58,984 nucleotides of DNA from JBDZVM01 sp040255675 (lineage in GTDB: Bacteria > Actinomycetota > Actinomycetes > Acidothermales > Acidothermaceae): contig JBDZVM010000024.1 of assembly GCA_040255675.1 (NCBI GenBank), positions 1 through 58,984 of the forward strand, in the 5' to 3' direction. Shown piece by piece: positions 56,306-58,984 of the stretch; the stretch's first letter is position 1, and every line of letters begins with the position of its first letter. The notes below the pieces were generated by a model. The model was not told the DNA's origin. It did no database searches and saw only the letters and a program-made list of their open reading frames with translations. The translations under genes and the position numbers were made by a program.

Positions 56306-58984
56306 GTGGGCCGCGTGCTGTGGCGTTTCTTCGGTGGATTCGTTTCCGTCGTCGTTGCCGGCTCTGTCATGGTGACGGGCGGACAATCGGCCCTAGCGGC
56401 GGATTCGACGTCGACTGCTACTAGCGCGTCGGCGCTATCGAATGCTTCGGTGCCGTCGTTGCCGGCTGTTCCGTCGTCGGCGTTTGTGAGCCCGTTTATT
56501 GTTCCGGCGGGTGGCGGTGGCGACGACGGCGGCGGGGGTTCGGGTGCGGGTGTGGCGTGGTCGGTGTCGTTGCAGGCTGATGTCACCGATGTAGTGCCGG
56601 GTGCGCAGGTGCGGTTGACGGCGTTGGCGTCGCGGGCGGTGGACGGCACCGGCTATGCGATCACAATTTTTTCGTTTGTGTCGGGTGAGTTGCCGCAGCA
56701 GGTGCATGCGTGTGAGAGCGGGTCGTCGTGTGCGGCGACGGTGGTGGCGTTGGATCATCCGGTGTTTTATCAGGCGTTTGTGAATGTGCCGGGTTCGTTT
56801 GATTCGGTGGCGGTGAGCAACCAGGTGACAATCCCGTCGGCGGGGGGTGGCGGCGGGGCGTGGTCGGTGTCGGCGATGGTCAGCCCGGCGTTGTTGCCGC
56901 GTGATCACACGGTGTTGGTGACGGCGACGGCGAATCAAAGTGTGGCGGGCACCCCGTATGAGGTGCAAATTTTCTCGCTGGATAACGGGAAGAACGTGGC
57001 TTCCTGTGGGGGCGGCAACGGGTGTGTGACGGTGCCGCCGATTCCGTGGAGCCCGTATACGCGCACGTTCGAGGCGGTAGTCGCGGCGCCGTCGCCAGCG
57101 TTCCCGACGGATTTTGTGGCGGTGTCGGATCCGGTGACGGTGACCGGGTTGGATTGGACGGTGCAGCTTTTCCCGAGCGGGGCGGATCGGATGACCGCGG
57201 TGGCGGTGAGTAACCGGGCGGTGGGTCCGGGGTCGGCGAACGCGCTGATGGTGTACGACGTCAACACCGGGCAGGTGCTGCGCACGTGTCATTCGGGGTC
57301 GACGTGCCTGGCGCCGGTGTCGCGTAAGGGTGACGCGGTGATCGGGTTCGTGGTGCCCGATGACGTGTCGGGCCCGGCCGGGGGGTATTTGGCGAGGTCG
57401 GGGGCGGTGAGTTTCCCTGAGGGGCGGGCGGTGACGCGTAACCCGGCCGGGTTGGCCGACGGCCGGCCGTGTACGTGTGACCCGGTCGACCCGGCGGACG
57501 GCACCTTGTATGAGCAAGCGACCGATATCGCGGTGCCGGGGCGGGGGCCGGGGTTGGTGTTGACCCGCTCCTACACCTCGAGCGCGGCGGGGGTGCCGAG
57601 CCGGTTCGGTTACGGCTGGGCCGATGCGTACACGATGCGCCTGATTGCCGCGCCAGACGATGACGGCAGTATGCCGACGTCGCTGGGGTCGGCGGCCAAT
57701 GTGTCGGTGGTGGAAGAAAACGGCACCACCGCTGACTTCCACCGGCAGCCTGACGGTTCGTTCGTTGCCGCGCCGGGCGTGTTGGCGTCGCTGACCCGCG
57801 ATAGCGAGGGCGGTTACACGTTCGTTCGCAAGAACCGGTCGATATTCACCTTCGACGGCTACGGCCAGCTGGTCGCCGAATCCGACTTGCATGGCAACAC
57901 CACGACCCTGGCCTACGACAGCTTCGGCCGGCTGGCCACGGTGACCGACGCGGCCGGCCGCGCGCTGACCTATGCCTACACCGGCGACGGCACGGTCGGC
58001 ACGGTCACCGGGCCCGGTGGGCGGTTCGAGACCTACGGCTACGACGGCGACGGCAACTTGGTGTCGGCCACCGATGAGACCGGGGCGATCTGGCGTTACG
58101 GCTACGATGCCCGCCATGAGCTGGTGTCGGTGACCGATCCGGACGGGCACACCACGACGAACAGTTACGACGAGTTGGGCCGGGTGGTGACGCAAACCGA
58201 CGGGCGTGGCATGACCACCACGTTCACCTACCGCGACGACGCCTCGACCGTGATCACACACCCGGCGGGGGACGTGACCACGCTCACCTACCGCGACGGG
58301 TTGTTGGTGCGGCGCACCGACGGCGCCGGCGCGGATTCTGCGACGTGGCAGTACTTGTACGACCCGGCCACATTCGGGCTCGCGCGAGTGACCGACCCGG
58401 ACGGGCACGTCACCGCCTACACCCACGACGGGTCAGGCAACATCACCTCGATGACCGACCCGGCCGGCGCGACAACAACCTACGGCTACGACGCCCTCAA
58501 CGACCCAACCGGCGCGGTCGACCCGCTCGGTCGCGCGACGACGATGGCCTACAACAGTGTCGGTGACCTGCTCAGCGCCACCGATCCGGCGGGCGCGGTC
58601 ACGAGCTACACCTACAACGGTTACGGTGACCGGCTGACCGCCACCGACCCGGACGGGCACACGGCCCGGTTCGGCCACGACAACGCCGGCGACGTGTCCA
58701 GCGTGACCGACCCGGCCGGGGCGACCACGACGATAGCCGTGGACGGGCTGGGGCAGACGACGGCGGTCACCGATCCGCTTGGCCGTACCACCAGCTACGG
58801 CTACGACCCGCGGGGTTTGCTCACGGCAGTGACCAACCCGAACGGCGAAACCACGTCCTACGGCTACGATCCGGCGGGCGAGCGCACGTCGGTGACGGAC
58901 GCGAGCGGCCGGACGTGGGCCTACGATTTTGACGAGGCCGGGAATCTGGTTCGGACGACGAATCCGGGCGGCAGTTTCGTCGCT
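56306..58984 (+). CDS. RHS-repeat secreted protein, 3' end beyond the window
   Basis: 893 codons are open from a GTG at 56306, with GGGGG six bases upstream, to the last base. A signal peptide (VSVVVAGSVMVTGGQSALA) ends near residue 33. Then come three ~95-residue repeats, each starting with W-S/T-V and holding a Cys pair: CESGSSC (136-142), CGGGNGC (234-240), CHSGSTC (328-334). A DUF6531-like entry (PVDPADGTLYEQATDIAVPG) is near residue 393, and RHS YD repeats (YDSFGRLATVTD, YDELGRVVTQTD) run from about 513. RHS shells encapsulate a C-terminal toxin or adhesin domain, which is not in view. Confidence 0.9.
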   Translation, partial: MGRVLWRFFGGFVSVVVAGSVMVTGGQSALAADSTSTATSASALSNASVPSLPAVPSSAFVSPFIVPAGGGGDDGGGGSGAGVAWSVSLQADVTDVVPGAQVRLTALASRAVDGTGYAITIFSFVSGELPQQVHACESGSSCAATVVALDHPVFYQAFVNVPGSFDSVAVSNQVTIPSAGGGGGAWSVSAMVSPALLPRDHTVLVTATANQSVAGTPYEVQIFSLDNGKNVASCGGGNGCVTVPPIPWSPYTRTFEAVVAAPSPAFPTDFVAVSDPVTVTGLDWTVQLFPSGADRMTAVAVSNRAVGPGSANALMVYDVNTGQVLRTCHSGSTCLAPVSRKGDAVIGFVVPDDVSGPAGGYLARSGAVSFPEGRAVTRNPAGLADGRPCTCDPVDPADGTLYEQATDIAVPGRGPGLVLTRSYTSSAAGVPSRFGYGWADAYTMRLIAAPDDDGSMPTSLGSAANVSVVEENGTTADFHRQPDGSFVAAPGVLASLTRDSEGGYTFVRKNRSIFTFDGYGQLVAESDLHGNTTTLAYDSFGRLATVTDAAGRALTYAYTGDGTVGTVTGPGGRFETYGYDGDGNLVSATDETGAIWRYGYDARHELVSVTDPDGHTTTNSYDELGRVVTQTDGRGMTTTFTYRDDASTVITHPAGDVTTLTYRDGLLVRRTDGAGADSATWQYLYDPATFGLARVTDPDGHVTAYTHDGSGNITSMTDPAGATTTYGYDALNDPTGAVDPLGRATTMAYNSVGDLLSATDPAGAVTSYTYNGYGDRLTATDPDGHTARFGHDNAGDVSSVTDPAGATTTIAVDGLGQTTAVTDPLGRTTSYGYDPRGLLTAVTNPNGETTSYGYDPAGERTSVTDASGRTWAYDFDEAGNLVRTTNPGGSFVA

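Noticed and set aside
56435..58426. 663-residue open frame on the minus strand
   Set aside because: It lies opposite the RHS gene, is extremely Arg/His-rich, and arises from the repeat's GC-biased codons. No ribosome site or family resemblance.

Overview
The window comes from a high-GC actinomycete (Actinomycetota). This rests on the BldC-type regulator, a DUF3073 protein, the PurS/PurQ/small-PurL form of FGAM synthetase, DinB and MDMPI proteins of the mycothiol-dependent type, frequent GTG/TTG starts and a tRNA-Glu/Asp/Phe cluster. No rRNA, CRISPR array, transposase or integrase is visible. Genus cannot be assigned from the sequence alone.

Layout. 1-6.1 kb holds an AAA+ ATPase cut by the window edge and single housekeeping or stress genes (DUF2231, DinB, DUF62 SAM hydrolase, PIG-L deacetylase, OsmC, membrane proteins). 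6.8-9.4 kb is the replicative helicase gene dnaB, interrupted in its P-loop by a 415-residue class 3 intein that carries a LAGLIDADG endonuclease with two extra zinc-ribbon-like Cys clusters. 9.8-12.5 kb is a large GH63-type glucosidase. 12.6-22.7 kb is a purine block (purS, purQ, purL, purF, purM) with an anti-sigma-like ATPase, a LuxR-type regulator, an MDMPI protein, a RadC-like protein and a Uma2 nuclease interspersed. 22.7-26.9 kb has DUF3073, an unknown gene, bldC, and a DUF929 thioredoxin-like/VKOR disulfide pair. 27-33.5 kb has an aldo/keto reductase with a methyltransferase, a META lipoprotein, and xylA-xylB for xylose entry. 33.6-40.4 kb has an MFS carrier, a NodB deacetylase divergent from a GT28-like glycosyltransferase, an EamA-like transporter, an SDR, a PRC-barrel protein, a 57-residue membrane peptide and a rhomboid protease.

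40.5-59 kb looks more accessory: a secreted beta-helix protein, an HtrA-like protease divergent from a CapA-like enzyme, an orphan MT-A70 methyltransferase, a secreted Tyr/Gly-rich protein followed by an ABC ATPase and two overlapping membrane genes, a hipBA toxin-antitoxin pair, a His-rich membrane-anchored protein, three tRNAs, a membrane phosphoesterase, a zincin, a Cys-less Rrf2 regulator, an NlpC/P60 lipoprotein, and an RHS-repeat giant protein running off the end.

The most notable unassigned structures are three copies of a 50-52 bp palindromic element with TGATCACGAA-type termini placed at 3' ends of genes (2045, 40420, 42680), several short tandem repeats beside genes, the intein's zinc-ribbon insertion, and the secreted-protein/ABC cassette at 46.1-49.3 kb.
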